A DNA stretch of 64,000 nucleotides from Cyclobacteriaceae bacterium. Its GTDB lineage: Bacteria; Bacteroidota; Bacteroidia; Cytophagales; Cyclobacteriaceae. Positions 49,638 to 60,985 of the stretch are shown here, piece after piece; position 1 is the first letter of the stretch; each line of letters starts with the position of its first letter. Under the pieces are notes generated by a model. It did no database searches. It was given only the letters and a program-made list of their open reading frames with translations, and had not been told where the DNA came from. The stretch spans positions 88,014 through 152,013 of the forward strand of contig JAEUUC010000004.1 of the NCBI GenBank assembly GCA_016787665.1, given 5' to 3'. The position numbers were made by a program, and so were the translations under genes.

Positions 49638-52600
49638 TTGGTTAACTATGGCTGGAGCAAAGATGGGGTATCAGCAGGAATAGCGGGCATCGGTTTTGGG
49701 CCCAACGGGGTGACGTTTGACGCCATGCAGTTTGCCATGGCTATGATATCAATCGCCACATCTTATGCTGGAGTGGCAGCAGCTGCCAAGGGTGAGGCGA
49801 TCAAAATTGGTGCTGTGGCAAAGGAATTTGCAGTTTCGGCTGCTGGCAGCCATGCTTTTTCCGCAGGCCTGTCGCTCGCGATGGGTAACGCAACCCCCAC
49901 TGCACCCACTAGCGGTCATTGGGAGTATAGCAAGCGCGAGCAGAAAAGAGTTTTTTATACCAATTACTGGATTTGGCTTGATCAGACCCGCGCAGAGAGC
50001 ATGTATGGAGCCCTTTACCTTCAAAATGCAAGCACTAGTCCGTATGTGAATTCGGGGAGTATTTTTGTGCCCTCGATCTTCCTGCAATACAACGGTCTTT
50101 CTCAAACGCTTAGAAGTTTCACAAGATCTGCTAACAACATTGGCGCTGCCAGTGATGTGAGTTATTTCATGCCTGATGGGATACACTATTCTCAAGTAAG
50201 TTCACCTGCGGTTATTGCAACCGATAACTTTTCCGTAAAAGCCCCGGGTATTGGCGGTTCGATCGCTCCCTACCGGTTAGATATTGGGTCAGTCTCGGTG
50301 CCGCGCGAAATGACCGCTCGGCATGTCAGATTTTCCCCGGTGGGTTTTGATAACTATAAGGTCCCGTTTGTCTATCAGGGGTCGATCTCAAATGCTTATT
50401 TTCATCATTCCGGTGGAGCATCATCAGTTACTCAGCCTGGATTTTACCTTGGCCAGTCACATGTCGCTAATTCCTCATCTCTTACGTATAACCTTACGGA
50501 CGTCATTTTTCAAAATCAGCGAGTAAATCCGGATGTGAATGTAAGCCGGAAAATCGCGCAGGCGAATCATGTTGAATGGCTGAACAACCAGGAGCTGAAC
50601 ACTGCGAGCGTTCCGCCAAATGGTTTTATGGAGTATTTCAAGGTTTCAGTCGAGCGCTCTTCATTCCGCATGGGCTATTCGTTCGGATCGGGCAGTTCAG
50701 TCAATCTGCTCGCATCAAGTACAAACTTCACAAACGGGATCATTCAATTGGCCAACTCAGGAGAGGCCGGACTATTTCAGGTGGGGCAGATTTTACATCT
50801 CGGCATCACCGCGTACAACAATATTACGGACTGGGAAGACGACCGAAACGGCACTTACCAATCATTTCCTAACGTAGCGGTTTCGCAGGTCAACGCTTCT
50901 ATTGCTCAGGTGACGGTCAACTCTTCATCCTTTTGGAGTTTCGTGAATGGAAAATTCGTCAAAATTGAGGTTACGATTCCAGGCCTGGCTGCTAAGCGAC
51001 CCAATTCAATCGGGGGATTTTCAATCACCTCGGCCAATGGATCAACCTACCATTTCGCTCTTCCGGTTTACGACTACGAACAAAAGACCTATGTGATTGA
51101 TGTTAATGATGCCAATAAGAATTCCACGATCGGACGTTCAGAGCCATTTGCCAACACCTGGTTACTCACAGGCATTACGGGCCCTGATTTTATTGATCGC
51201 GGTGGAACGAATGGCAGCCCCAACGGAATCATCGATGACGCAGACTGGGGCTATTGGGTAAAATTCAATTACGGCCGCCACACGGATAATTTTCAATGGC
51301 GTATTCCTTACGGCAACAACAAATTCAGAAAAGACAGAGGCAACACGTCTAAGACGTACTCCGAAGGAAAAAAGCAGTTGTATTATCTCAATTCGGTTGA
51401 GACACGCTCACACGTTGCTCTTTTTTACAAAGATGCACGGTTAGACAGCAGGGGAATGAACGGAAGCTCTTCGCTTCTACTTAAAGAAATTGTGCTGTTG
51501 AGCAAAGAGCACTACAACAAACTGATCTCAAGTTATGCCATGCCAGATATTTCAGGTACAGCAGTTGGTGTACTCAATGTTTCCGATCAACCCAATTTCG
51601 CCAATAAGCAATCATACATTTTTAAAAACGCACAAAAGCGTGTGGTGTTTGAGTATGACTACCAACTTTGTCCAGGCACGCCCAATTCCGTAGCTCCCTG
51701 GGGTGCTGGTAAGCTTACTCTTAAAAGGTTATCCATTCGTGGTGTGAATGATCAAAAAATCGTACCGGATTACCTGTTTGAATATGGTGGCTTAAACCCA
51801 GCTTATTCGGAACACGCCTGGGACGGATGGGGCATGTATAATTCGGCTGCGTCTGAACTTTCTCATCCCGCTTCAACCAATCCGGCTGAGGGTGCGGCTT
51901 GGTCGTTAACCCGCGTTACAACTCCGTTGGGCGCAACGGTTGACATAAATTATGAGCGTGATACCTATTCAAGTATTTCAGGACAATCTATCGTTGAGCC
52001 TCATGTATATAGCTATTACGAGTCGGGAACCGTGGGTTTCTTTGGTCCATCATCCCTTCAAGTGAATTGGATCACAGTACCAACGTCAGCTGTTGCCAGT
52101 CAGTTTGCGCCTGGTGATCGGATCAAAATTCTTCCCGGTAGCGCGGTAAGTTACCGTTGCCCAACCACAAGTTTCTATCAGACGGTGCTCGGTGAGTTTG
52201 AGGTTAGCGCTGTCATATCAAATAAGATAGTTCTTACCACGAGCCCGGTTGCTTTATTCAATTGTTCTGGGCTATCATATGGATCTCAGATTTCCATTGA
52301 TTACCATCAGGGTACATTTCAAAAGGTCTCTCGCCAAAGAAATGGCGGTAATGTTCGGGTAGCCTCAATTGTAACCCGTGATGGCGGAATAGAAATGAGA
52401 CAACGTTATGTATACACGAATAACGGCTGGAGTAATGGGGTTGTTGCGCAGGAACCAGAATGGATAAAAAATTCTGATTTGAGTTTCTACAACATACCGG
52501 GCTATCCGACTACCCCTGTCATGTACAGCCAGGTAACGGTATTGTCGGGCAAACTGACCAGCGATGCCGACTTCCACACCCGAGAGGTGTATAACTTCGA

Positions 52601-54248
52601 GACACCCAATGTGAGCCAGATGACTTCGGCCACAAATTCAATTGCAAATTTTATGTTCCGTCAAGTGATGGGTTTCAAAGACTACTTGTATGTTACTCAA
52701 AACAACATTCAGGATTATACATCGGCCATCGGCCGTTTGAATTCGATGCAAGTATTTGATGCGAACGGCACCCTGCAGAGCAGCTTGACCAATTTCTATT
52801 CCAACCAAATACCGACTAACGGGCCCAACAGTTATCAAGGTGTCTATACGCAGGGCACGTTGATGGCTGAATTTGTTGATTATCAGGCATTCGATCGCCA
52901 TCACAAATTCAACCGAACCACGGTCATTCGTTACCCGAGTGTGCTGGTACGTTCCGTTTTACAGAAGGAGGGACAGTACTCCTCGGAGACAGAAAACATG
53001 AAGTGGGATTTTATTTCGGGGCAAGTAATTGAGAAGAAGGAGAAGAACGCACGGGGTATTCAAACCTTGTCGGTGACGCAGCCACTTTACCGCCTTTCAC
53101 CGTATGCCGAGTTTGGCCCTAAAGCAACCAATCCAGCGAACAAGAATATGGTGAGTGCAGAGGGCGCTACGTACACGTATCTCTTGAACCAAAATGGCGC
53201 ACAAGTAGGCCTCATTGGGGCCAGCGCACAAACCTGGCAAAAGACATGGAATAATCATCGCATCTTAAATGGAAGCTCCGAGTACGTGGATCAGGGTACT
53301 GACCCACATCCCGTTTGGCGTAAGTCAGCCGCCTACACCTTTGTGGGCGACTATGCCCGCTTGCGATCAGATGGCTCACTCACATTTGGCGTGGCCGATC
53401 AATTCAACTTCTCCAATCCAACCCCCGCTGGTAACCCGGGCTGGCAATATCTGGGCGAAACTAAACGCTATGATCGGTACAGCATGCCGTTAGAAACCGT
53501 AGACATGAACAACATCAGTCAGGCCACCAAGATGGGCTATGACGGGCGGATCAAGCTGGCGGAAGCCTCGAATGCGGAGTACAATGAAATTGCGTTTAGC
53601 AGTGCGGAGGACAAAATCCCATCCATCGCTTACTTCGGTGGCGAAGTAGGAGTGGGCACGGGCACTGTTGTGTCGAAGCGGCTTGGACAGGTTTCAGAGA
53701 CTCATACCGGTGACATGGCCGTCTCGTTGAATACCAATAATTCCACTTTCATTTATAAGTCCAATGGTATTAAGTCAGGCAAGGCGTATCGCGCCAGCGT
53801 GTGGACGAACAGCCTCAACACCCGCATTTATCACCGGATCAACGGTGGTGCGGAGGTGCTTTCCAGTGCGCCCACTACAGCCATGCGGGTTGGTAACTGG
53901 TACCTGCTTCATCAAACCATTAACACACCGGCTACGGCAATAACCAGTTTTGAGGTGGGTGTCAAGTCCATCAGTGGGTCTGTTTTGGTAGATGACTTCC
54001 GTTTCCAGCCAAGTCAGGCTTCCATGGTCTGTTACGTGTATGACCCGCTGGATTTTGAGTATGCGCCAGCCGCCACCACCTTCACCCGCTACGAGTACGT
54101 GTTGGACAATGATCACCTGTTTACCCGCAGCGAATACAACGAGCGCGGCATGCTGGTAAAAACGGCCATTGAATCCATCAAATACAATGGCGTGAAACTG
54201 GTGAGCGAAAACAAGAATGATTATAAAAGATTTTACACCAATCCGTAA
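49638..54248 (+). pseudogene. C-terminal 1536-residue part of the interrupted YD-type protein
   Basis: This frame is the continuation of the gene starting at 49158; the coding sequence resumes at 49560 directly after the TGA. Its first possible start is a TTG at 49638, and it has no signal peptide, so on its own it would not be exported. The text is a very long beta-rich surface protein with LVNYGWSKDGVSAGIAGIGFG, LLTGITGPDFIDRGGTNGSP with NGIIDDADWGYWVKFNYGRHTD, AWDGWGMYNSA, and RVTTPLGATVDINYERD. The C-terminus contains a beta-sandwich (GKAYRASVWTNSLNTRIYH) and ends with YEYVLDNDHLFTRSEYNERGM. These parts are typical of the partner gene found before RHS genes in Bacteroidota. No second disruption is visible, so the mutation is recent or tolerated. 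Confidence 0.8.
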
Positions 54249-54258
54249 CCCTTCAACT

Positions 54259-54687
54259 ATGAAACTTGCGGCAAAGAACTATACGATCATTACCGGGCTG
54301 CTTTTTGGAGTTTTTCTTTTGGCATCGGCAGCACACGCACAAGACATCAGAACAGCCAATCTGGTCTGGAAAATTGATTCAGCTGTGAATCTGACAACGA
54401 ACAAAGGTGTGCCCTATCATGCCGAGATAAAGACATTTAAAGACAAGAAGCTGATCTGGTCTCAAAAAGGAGGGGAGCGGGTATCGGAATACACGGTGGT
54501 ACGCGTGGAGGGCGAGTGGCAGAGTGTGAAAGCCGGGGGCACGGTCACCTACTTCCTGACAAAAGAAGGGCACCCGTGCGAGATGAAGTTTGAGCGGGTG
54601 ACCGGTGGCATTTCAATTACGGTTGTCTACGGATCAGCCGGCAAAAGTAGTTTCCTGGTGTCCACAATTAACGAATCAACTTTATGA
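54259..54687 (+). CDS. Small exported protein between the YD and RHS genes
   Basis: The ATG at 54259 gives a signal peptide, KNYTIITGLLFGVFLLASAAHAQ. The 120-residue mature part is beta-rich: LVWKIDSAVNLTTNKGVPYHAEI, KKLIWSQKGGERVSEYTVVRVEGEWQ, and FERVTGGISITVVYGSAGKSSFLV. It may form a lipocalin- or sandwich-like fold; no family is recognised. It begins 10 bases after the large protein's stop and overlaps the RHS start as ATGA. It is probably an assembly or carrier partner of the two giant proteins. Confidence 0.75.
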   Translation: MKLAAKNYTIITGLLFGVFLLASAAHAQDIRTANLVWKIDSAVNLTTNKGVPYHAEIKTFKDKKLIWSQKGGERVSEYTVVRVEGEWQSVKAGGTVTYFLTKEGHPCEMKFERVTGGISITVVYGSAGKSSFLVSTINESTL

Positions 54688-57600
54688 GTCTTGATTTCAG
54701 CCCGATACGGACGTTTACCAGCAATACTGGTCGTTGTTCATTGTTCACACTGGTTTTCTGCCTCACTTTAATCCTGTCGATTGACAGCAGCGCCCAGAAT
54801 ACGTATTACTACTATTTTGATATCACTGGACCAACATCGGTTTGCGCTGACGGGACCACCTACTCTTATACGGCACCCTATAGTGTCTACTGGCAGATTA
54901 CGAATGGTGTAATCCTGAGCTCACCGTTTGGATCAAGTGTCACGGTGAGTTGGAGCGGCCCCGGTAACCTTTATGGCAACCATTCAGAGGATTTCAATTG
55001 CTGGTACAATGATGTTTGGCCTGATCCGCATTGGGTATGCGATACCAATTACTATGAATCGAATCCCTTTTCCGTTTCATCGTATGCCGGAGGTTTTGTT
55101 TCAGGGCCTTCCAATGTATGTGCCGGTAGCGCCAGCGGTACACTATCCCTTTCCGGACACAGTGGCCCTGTAATACGCTGGGATAGCCGAACCGGTGGGG
55201 GCGGCTGGGTACCCATTTCAAACACTACCACCAGTTTGAATTTTTCCGGACTTACGGCCAATACTACCTTCAGGGCAGTAATCGGTAATGCTACCTGTAC
55301 AGTATTCTCATCTTTTCATCAGGTTACTGTCACTCCAAGCTCTGTAGGTGGCACGCTAACTCCTTCGGGCTCCGTGTGCGTGGCGCCCGGTAGTACCACA
55401 TCACTTACGTTGAGCGGGCATGTAGGGAATATTGTGCGATGGGAGCGTAATAATGGCAGCGGCTGGCAGGTGATAAATAGTACAACCAATCCGTTACTTT
55501 TTGCTATTGCCGACAACTCAGTTCAACTTCGGGCTTGGGTGGTGAGTGGTGTGTGCCCCGGAGCCTATTCCACCATCACCACACTTAACCGAAATCCCTC
55601 CGGAGCCTCCTTCACGGTGTCAACCAACGCGTGCTACGCCAAGACATTAACGCGCAGTGGAACACCCGGAACGAATGAACTCTGGTACTGGCAGGGCACC
55701 GACCCCAACGGCACCAGCACCGCCAATTCGGGTTCAACCTTTATGGCCAACACTACCGGCACGTACCACTTACGCCCCCGCAATACCGTTACCGGGTGTT
55801 GGGGAAGTTCATTTTCAGCCAGTGTCTCCGTGTCGGATCCGGCTCCTCCCGGAGACCGTACCCATACCTTTTGTGAGTTTGATACCATGGTGCTGCCGGC
55901 ATTTGGAACGACAACCAACCAATGGTTCAATTCGGCCGGCACCGTCATGCTCCATCATGGCAGCGCTTACACGGCTGATCTTCTCCCGGGTACACACACC
56001 TTTAAAGTGAAGCTAGTCGGGTGGGATGGATGTGTTTCTGCCAATTTCTCCACCACCACGGTGGTCGTCAATAGTAACGGTACAGGTGGCTGCGACCTGA
56101 AACTGAACTGGACGGAATCAATCGGTTACACCCACGATGCCAATGGAACCCAATCCGTAGCTGCTGCTTCCAAAACCTTTTCTGATGGAATGGGCAAGCC
56201 CCTGCAAACGCAAAGTAAAGTATTGGCCCGCAACAATGTGCTCGCTTCTCAACCCGTATATGATCAACTGGGCAATCCTTCCCTCCAAACGCTGCCGGCT
56301 CCCATCAACGCCAGCGACTTTGCCTACCGGCACAAGTTCGTTGCCAATCCATCGGGTGCCCGGTACGGTGCCGGTGATTACGACCTGCCGGCCAACCTGA
56401 ACAACCCGGCCACGGTAAACAACTCGGTGCCCGGAACGCTCGGGTGGTATTACAGTACCAACAACAATCTGGAGCCACAAACACCCGTCACCGGCTATCC
56501 GTACGCCCGCAGCTATACGCCACCTGGCCCCAACCCGCTAACCATTTCCAGCGCGGGCCCGGGCGAAGCACACCGCATGGGCACCGGGCGCGAAACCAGG
56601 TCGGAACGCTCGTTGGTACCTCAAAGCACGATCAACCACTACTTCCAGTTGGCGACACATTTTTATAGTTCCCCTTTAGGTTCTATACCTCCAACACAGC
56701 TCTTCCGCTCGGTATCCACTGACCCTAACGGCAGGCAAGCTGCTTCGTTCACCGACCTGGAAGGGCGCACGCTGGCCACCGCCACGCTTAGCGGCTCCAC
56801 CTACGATAACTGGAGCTACACCTACTACAACGACCTCGGCCAGGTGGTAGCCACGGTAGCGCCAAATGGCGTGAACACGTCAAGTACCGCGCTCCCTAAT
56901 TTCGTTACGCGTTATTTCTATGATCACCTCGGTCGCCTCATCGAAACAACCTCTACCGATGAAGGCACCAGCCGCTTTGTGTATAGCCGCGATGGAAAAA
57001 TCCGATTCTCCGAGAACCAGGAGCAGCGGACAGCCACGCCCAAACGCTTCAGCTATACGAACTACGACTACCTGGGCCGGCTTATTGAAAGTGGTGAATA
57101 TATTAGCAACGGTACGAGTCCATTCGTTTTTGAGCCGCACACCACCACCACACCAGCACCCAACAGTGTGCTTTCAATTGTAAACAATACCGGCTTCACC
57201 GGGGTATCGCGCAAGGTGGACGCTACGCGCTGCACCGACTACACTTACATTGACTATGATTTTGCAGCCACTGATCTGCCGGCCGGTGACCCGCTCCATG
57301 CCGCGCAAACGTTCCTCACCGGCAACATCAGCAAAACGGAAAATGCCGAAGCTAAAACGTGGTACAGCTACGATGAATTTGGCAACGTGCTGTGGACTAA
57401 ACAGAACATCACGGGCCTGGGCGATAAAGCGGTAGACTACACCTACGATTTTCTCGGCAACGTTACCGAGGTGGCGTATCAAAAAGGCCAGCCCGATGCC
57501 TTTTACCACCACTACACCTACGATGCCGACCAAAACCTGACCCGTGTGGAAACCAGCCTCAATGGGACCACCAAAACCACCCGCGCCCATTACTTTTACT

Positions 57601-60173
57601 ACCTGCACGGCCCACTCAAGCGCGTGGTGTTAGGCAACAATGTACAGGGGCTGGATTATGTGTACACCATCACCGGGGCGTTAAAAACCATCAACAACGG
57701 TGAACCCAACCGCGACCCCGGCCTGGACGGGCTCAGCGGACCCAACGCCACTGTGGCCAAAGATGTGTTCGGCCTTAGTTTACAGTACTACGCCAACGAT
57801 TATTCAGGCGCGGGCTACAATGCCGGCACGCATAACTTCCCTGGCTACCCCGATCAGTTTGGTGGTATGGTGAAAGGTATGAACTGGCACAACGCCACAG
57901 ATAACAACCTCAGCATCAACGCCTATGCCTATGGATACGATCAGCTCTACCAACTGACGGACTCCCGGTATGGAACGATTCAAACCAATAACTATGTGGC
58001 GGACTTCAACCAAGCCTACCGCGAAACCATACCCGGCTATGATAAAAACGGTAATATCCAAAGCCTGCAGCGCAGGACTAAAGCCGGAACTGTTATTGGC
58101 AACTACAACTACATCTACGAGCCCAACACCAACAAAACGGACCGCATCAACCACAACGGCAGCCTGCTGGTGGACTATACCTATAACGCCAGCGGCCAGT
58201 TGCGTCAACAGGTGGAGGGTGGTGACACAATGAAAATTACCTATAGCCCATATGGCCTAACCAAAGAATTGCGCAAAGGCGGAAACCACCTGGTGGCTAC
58301 CTATCATTATGACGACCGGGGCGACCGCGTGAAGAAAACCACGTATAACAATGGCACCGCCACGGGTAATACGTTTTACGTACATGATGCCGGTGGCAAC
58401 CCGCTGGCCATTTACACGCAAACGCTGCCGGGCGGGCCTGTGGTGTTGGCCGAAGTACCCCTCTATGGCGGTGGCCGCCTGGGCATGTATAAACCCGCGG
58501 CCGGTGCTTACTTCTATGAAATCAACGACCACCTGGGTAACGTAAGGGCAGTGGTAGGTACGCCCGAAAACCGGATTTACACGGCCACGATGGAGAGTGA
58601 AGTAGCCGCCACCGAGCAGCCACCTTTTGGCAACGTAAACAACCGCAGGGCCGTGATGGTGGCCGCCAACAACACCCCGGGTGGCAACGAAGTGGCGCGG
58701 CTCAACAACACGCAACCGGCCGGGCCGGCCATAAGCCTGCGCGTGAGCCCTGGCGACAAACTGGACATTGAAACGTGGGCCTACTACGAAGCCGGCACCA
58801 ACTACAACAACGCCATTGACGGAGCCGTGATGACCACCGCCATTGCAGCCGCTTTTGGCGGGGTAAGCGGGGCCGCTGGCGAGAGCGGGCGCGTATTTAA
58901 TCTGATCAACAACGGCATTGGCACGGTTGGGCTGGGCGGCACCAGCAGCACTACGTTGCCTGCCGCCTATATGCAGTACATGGTGTACGACAACAGCGAC
59001 CGCTTCCTCTTTGGCGGCTTCCAGCGCGTTACGGCTGCCGGCAACCTGGCGAAGGAGAAAATTACGCAACCGCAGATAACGATTAGTGAGCCGGGCTATG
59101 TATACGTCTTTTTATACAACCGCAGCAACAGCCCCAACTGGGTGTACTTCGATGACTTCAAAATCACCCACACCGGCAGCCCGGTGGTGGCGGGGGCGGA
59201 CTATTACCCCTTTGGGCTAACCATGACCGACCGCGAAATACTGGACGAAGCGTACCGCTACGGCTACCAGGGGCAGTATAGCGAAGAAGACAAAACCACG
59301 GGCTGGAACGAGTTTGAACTGCGCATGTATGATGCCCGCTTTGGCCGCTGGACGAGCATAGACCCCTATGGCCAGTTTGCCAGCCCGTATGTGGGGATAG
59401 GTAATATGCCGCATTGGGGTACGGACCCGGATGGGGGATGGAGTTGGACCACAGCTGGGATTGGGTTTGCTGTGGGGGCTGGGATAGGTTACGCTGCCTC
59501 TGATGGAGATTGGCGGTGGGCGTTGGCTGGTGGTATCGCTGGCGGTGTAATAGGTGGAGCCTCATTTAACCAAGATCATTTGGGTTCCTCCAAGTTTAAT
59601 GGTGGCTTTAGAGAGCATGGTGGGCTGCGAATTACTTTTAATTCGGAATTTTACTCAGGGATTGGAAATTTGTTCAAAAATAATTGGACGACCATTGCCA
59701 ATGTTGGCCTTCAGCATGTAGGGCAAGGATCCGATTCAGGAAAAACCAACACCGAAAACTGTGTTTATGCATGCGAAGAATCATTTGAGCGATACATAGG
59801 TGGCTCAAGAACTAGGCGTGATTTTAACAGAAATCAAAATGGCACGGTTACTGATAAGGGAACACAATCAGTGCGTGATTGGGCAAATCGATGGACGTCT
59901 GACTTCCGAGGTAATATCAATGGTTCAGGTACTAGTGCGCCCGATGTTAAGAATGTAATTTCAAACATGAAGAAGAGAAAAATATATTCTGTAGTTATTC
60001 GTGAGAGTGGCTATCCCAAAAATTACGAGCACAATGTGTTGATCAAGAAAGTGCAAAAAAACACAAGGTCAGGGAAATACCGCTATGAGCTGATGGATCC
60101 AAACGGCAACAGAACCGTTCGAGAAAGCTATTTGAAATCGGTACATAAAAGACATCTTATTTTAAAGCCATGA
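54684..60173 (+). CDS. RHS-repeat protein with C-terminal papain-like peptidase toxin candidate
   Basis: The 1829-residue protein has a signal peptide (about residues 21-38). Several PKD/Ig-like modules follow to about 465 (GPSNVCAGSASGTLSLSGHSG and repeats). A DUF6443-type start is at about 470 (LNWTESIGYTHDANG; FSDGMGKPLQTQSKVL). YD repeats follow (YNDLGQVVATVAPNGV; FYDHLGRLIETTSTDEG). The RHS-associated core at 1506-1585 ends in RFGRWTSIDPYGQFASPYVGIGN and GTDPDGG. Beyond it a glycine-rich hydrophobic segment leads to a variable AT-richer tail. In this tail Cys1693 (TENCVYACEESF), His1783 (NYEHNVLIKK) and Asp1805 (YELMDPNG) match the Cys-His-Asp order of papain/C39-like peptidases. The 4-base overlap with the next gene supports a toxin-immunity pair. 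Confidence 0.9.
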   Translation: MSLDFSPIRTFTSNTGRCSLFTLVFCLTLILSIDSSAQNTYYYYFDITGPTSVCADGTTYSYTAPYSVYWQITNGVILSSPFGSSVTVSWSGPGNLYGNHSEDFNCWYNDVWPDPHWVCDTNYYESNPFSVSSYAGGFVSGPSNVCAGSASGTLSLSGHSGPVIRWDSRTGGGGWVPISNTTTSLNFSGLTANTTFRAVIGNATCTVFSSFHQVTVTPSSVGGTLTPSGSVCVAPGSTTSLTLSGHVGNIVRWERNNGSGWQVINSTTNPLLFAIADNSVQLRAWVVSGVCPGAYSTITTLNRNPSGASFTVSTNACYAKTLTRSGTPGTNELWYWQGTDPNGTSTANSGSTFMANTTGTYHLRPRNTVTGCWGSSFSASVSVSDPAPPGDRTHTFCEFDTMVLPAFGTTTNQWFNSAGTVMLHHGSAYTADLLPGTHTFKVKLVGWDGCVSANFSTTTVVVNSNGTGGCDLKLNWTESIGYTHDANGTQSVAAASKTFSDGMGKPLQTQSKVLARNNVLASQPVYDQLGNPSLQTLPAPINASDFAYRHKFVANPSGARYGAGDYDLPANLNNPATVNNSVPGTLGWYYSTNNNLEPQTPVTGYPYARSYTPPGPNPLTISSAGPGEAHRMGTGRETRSERSLVPQSTINHYFQLATHFYSSPLGSIPPTQLFRSVSTDPNGRQAASFTDLEGRTLATATLSGSTYDNWSYTYYNDLGQVVATVAPNGVNTSSTALPNFVTRYFYDHLGRLIETTSTDEGTSRFVYSRDGKIRFSENQEQRTATPKRFSYTNYDYLGRLIESGEYISNGTSPFVFEPHTTTTPAPNSVLSIVNNTGFTGVSRKVDATRCTDYTYIDYDFAATDLPAGDPLHAAQTFLTGNISKTENAEAKTWYSYDEFGNVLWTKQNITGLGDKAVDYTYDFLGNVTEVAYQKGQPDAFYHHYTYDADQNLTRVETSLNGTTKTTRAHYFYYLHGPLKRVVLGNNVQGLDYVYTITGALKTINNGEPNRDPGLDGLSGPNATVAKDVFGLSLQYYANDYSGAGYNAGTHNFPGYPDQFGGMVKGMNWHNATDNNLSINAYAYGYDQLYQLTDSRYGTIQTNNYVADFNQAYRETIPGYDKNGNIQSLQRRTKAGTVIGNYNYIYEPNTNKTDRINHNGSLLVDYTYNASGQLRQQVEGGDTMKITYSPYGLTKELRKGGNHLVATYHYDDRGDRVKKTTYNNGTATGNTFYVHDAGGNPLAIYTQTLPGGPVVLAEVPLYGGGRLGMYKPAAGAYFYEINDHLGNVRAVVGTPENRIYTATMESEVAATEQPPFGNVNNRRAVMVAANNTPGGNEVARLNNTQPAGPAISLRVSPGDKLDIETWAYYEAGTNYNNAIDGAVMTTAIAAAFGGVSGAAGESGRVFNLINNGIGTVGLGGTSSTTLPAAYMQYMVYDNSDRFLFGGFQRVTAAGNLAKEKITQPQITISEPGYVYVFLYNRSNSPNWVYFDDFKITHTGSPVVAGADYYPFGLTMTDREILDEAYRYGYQGQYSEEDKTTGWNEFELRMYDARFGRWTSIDPYGQFASPYVGIGNMPHWGTDPDGGWSWTTAGIGFAVGAGIGYAASDGDWRWALAGGIAGGVIGGASFNQDHLGSSKFNGGFREHGGLRITFNSEFYSGIGNLFKNNWTTIANVGLQHVGQGSDSGKTNTENCVYACEESFERYIGGSRTRRDFNRNQNGTVTDKGTQSVRDWANRWTSDFRGNINGSGTSAPDVKNVISNMKKRKIYSVVIRESGYPKNYEHNVLIKKVQKNTRSGKYRYELMDPNGNRTVRESYLKSVHKRHLILKP

Positions 60174-60850
60174 AGTTCTTTTTCATTTTACAAATGGTCT
60201 TTATGTTGTCGAGTTTGGATTTATTCAGCCAACCGGTGCCTTCAGCACAAAGCACCATTATCTATCGGGTGGTAAGTTTAGATCATTCTTCAACCCTATC
60301 CTTTTTTAGTAGTCAAGATACCGTTCATTTTAAAGCTATTGAAAGAAATAAGAAAAGAGATCAACCCAACCCGTTTTTGATAATTACACAAAGCACCGGC
60401 CACGCCTACAGTGTGATTACGTATTTTTCTGGCTTCGGTTACCATATCAGCACCCTACCTGATGATTCGCTTGTGATTACTTATGGCGATATGCCTTATG
60501 GCGAACTTATTATTAACGGTTTATCTACAATGGATCAACTAAACAATTCATTACATGTTAATAGACTTAATTGTATTGTTAGTATAAATGGGGTCAAGGG
60601 GAAACCTAAGTTAGATCTTGGTGGCAATACGCTTGATACAGAAAGGTTACATAAGCCTCCAGTAAAGGACATATTGGTTACAAACGTTCGAGGTGATAGA
60701 GTTTTTTGCAGTGCGAAGAGGGAATTTTCAAATACAACTGGTGCAACTTTCTACACGCTTCAGTTGAGTGAGATCAATTCTAAGGCGCTAAACGAGCACT
60801 TTAAAATTGCTTTGTTATATATTTTGTGGCTGTATGAAAATGCAAAATAG
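60170..60850 (+). CDS. Candidate immunity protein for the RHS toxin
   Basis: It overlaps the RHS stop as ATGA. The 226-residue product has a signal peptide (MKFFFILQMVFMLSSLDLFS) and an unrecognised mixed fold: TIIYRVVSLDHSSTLSFFSS, FLIITQSTGHAYSVITYFSGFGYH, DDSLVITYGDMPYGELIINGL. Base composition is clearly more AT-rich than the operon upstream, matching the toxin tail. Position, small size, export signal and composition fit the immunity gene of a polymorphic toxin. The signal peptide suggests protection in the periplasm or at the surface. The alternative is an unrelated exported protein. Confidence 0.7.
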   Translation: MKFFFILQMVFMLSSLDLFSQPVPSAQSTIIYRVVSLDHSSTLSFFSSQDTVHFKAIERNKKRDQPNPFLIITQSTGHAYSVITYFSGFGYHISTLPDDSLVITYGDMPYGELIINGLSTMDQLNNSLHVNRLNCIVSINGVKGKPKLDLGGNTLDTERLHKPPVKDILVTNVRGDRVFCSAKREFSNTTGATFYTLQLSEINSKALNEHFKIALLYILWLYENAK

Positions 60851-60985
60851 AAGCAAGACGAGGTGAAGTTGTTATGCTTTGATTCTACCCAGCGTCTCTT
60901 ACCTCTGGGCCTATGAGAGCTAAAGACGAACTGATTTTTGAGATGTATGGCCGGTTTTTAATGATATCTTATAAATTGAAACTGC

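Noticed and set aside
58257..59069. A 270-codon minus-strand frame inside the RHS gene
   Set aside because: Long antisense frames are common opposite GC-rich repetitive genes. The product is Val/Gly/Arg/His-rich without a domain, and the RHS frame is certain.
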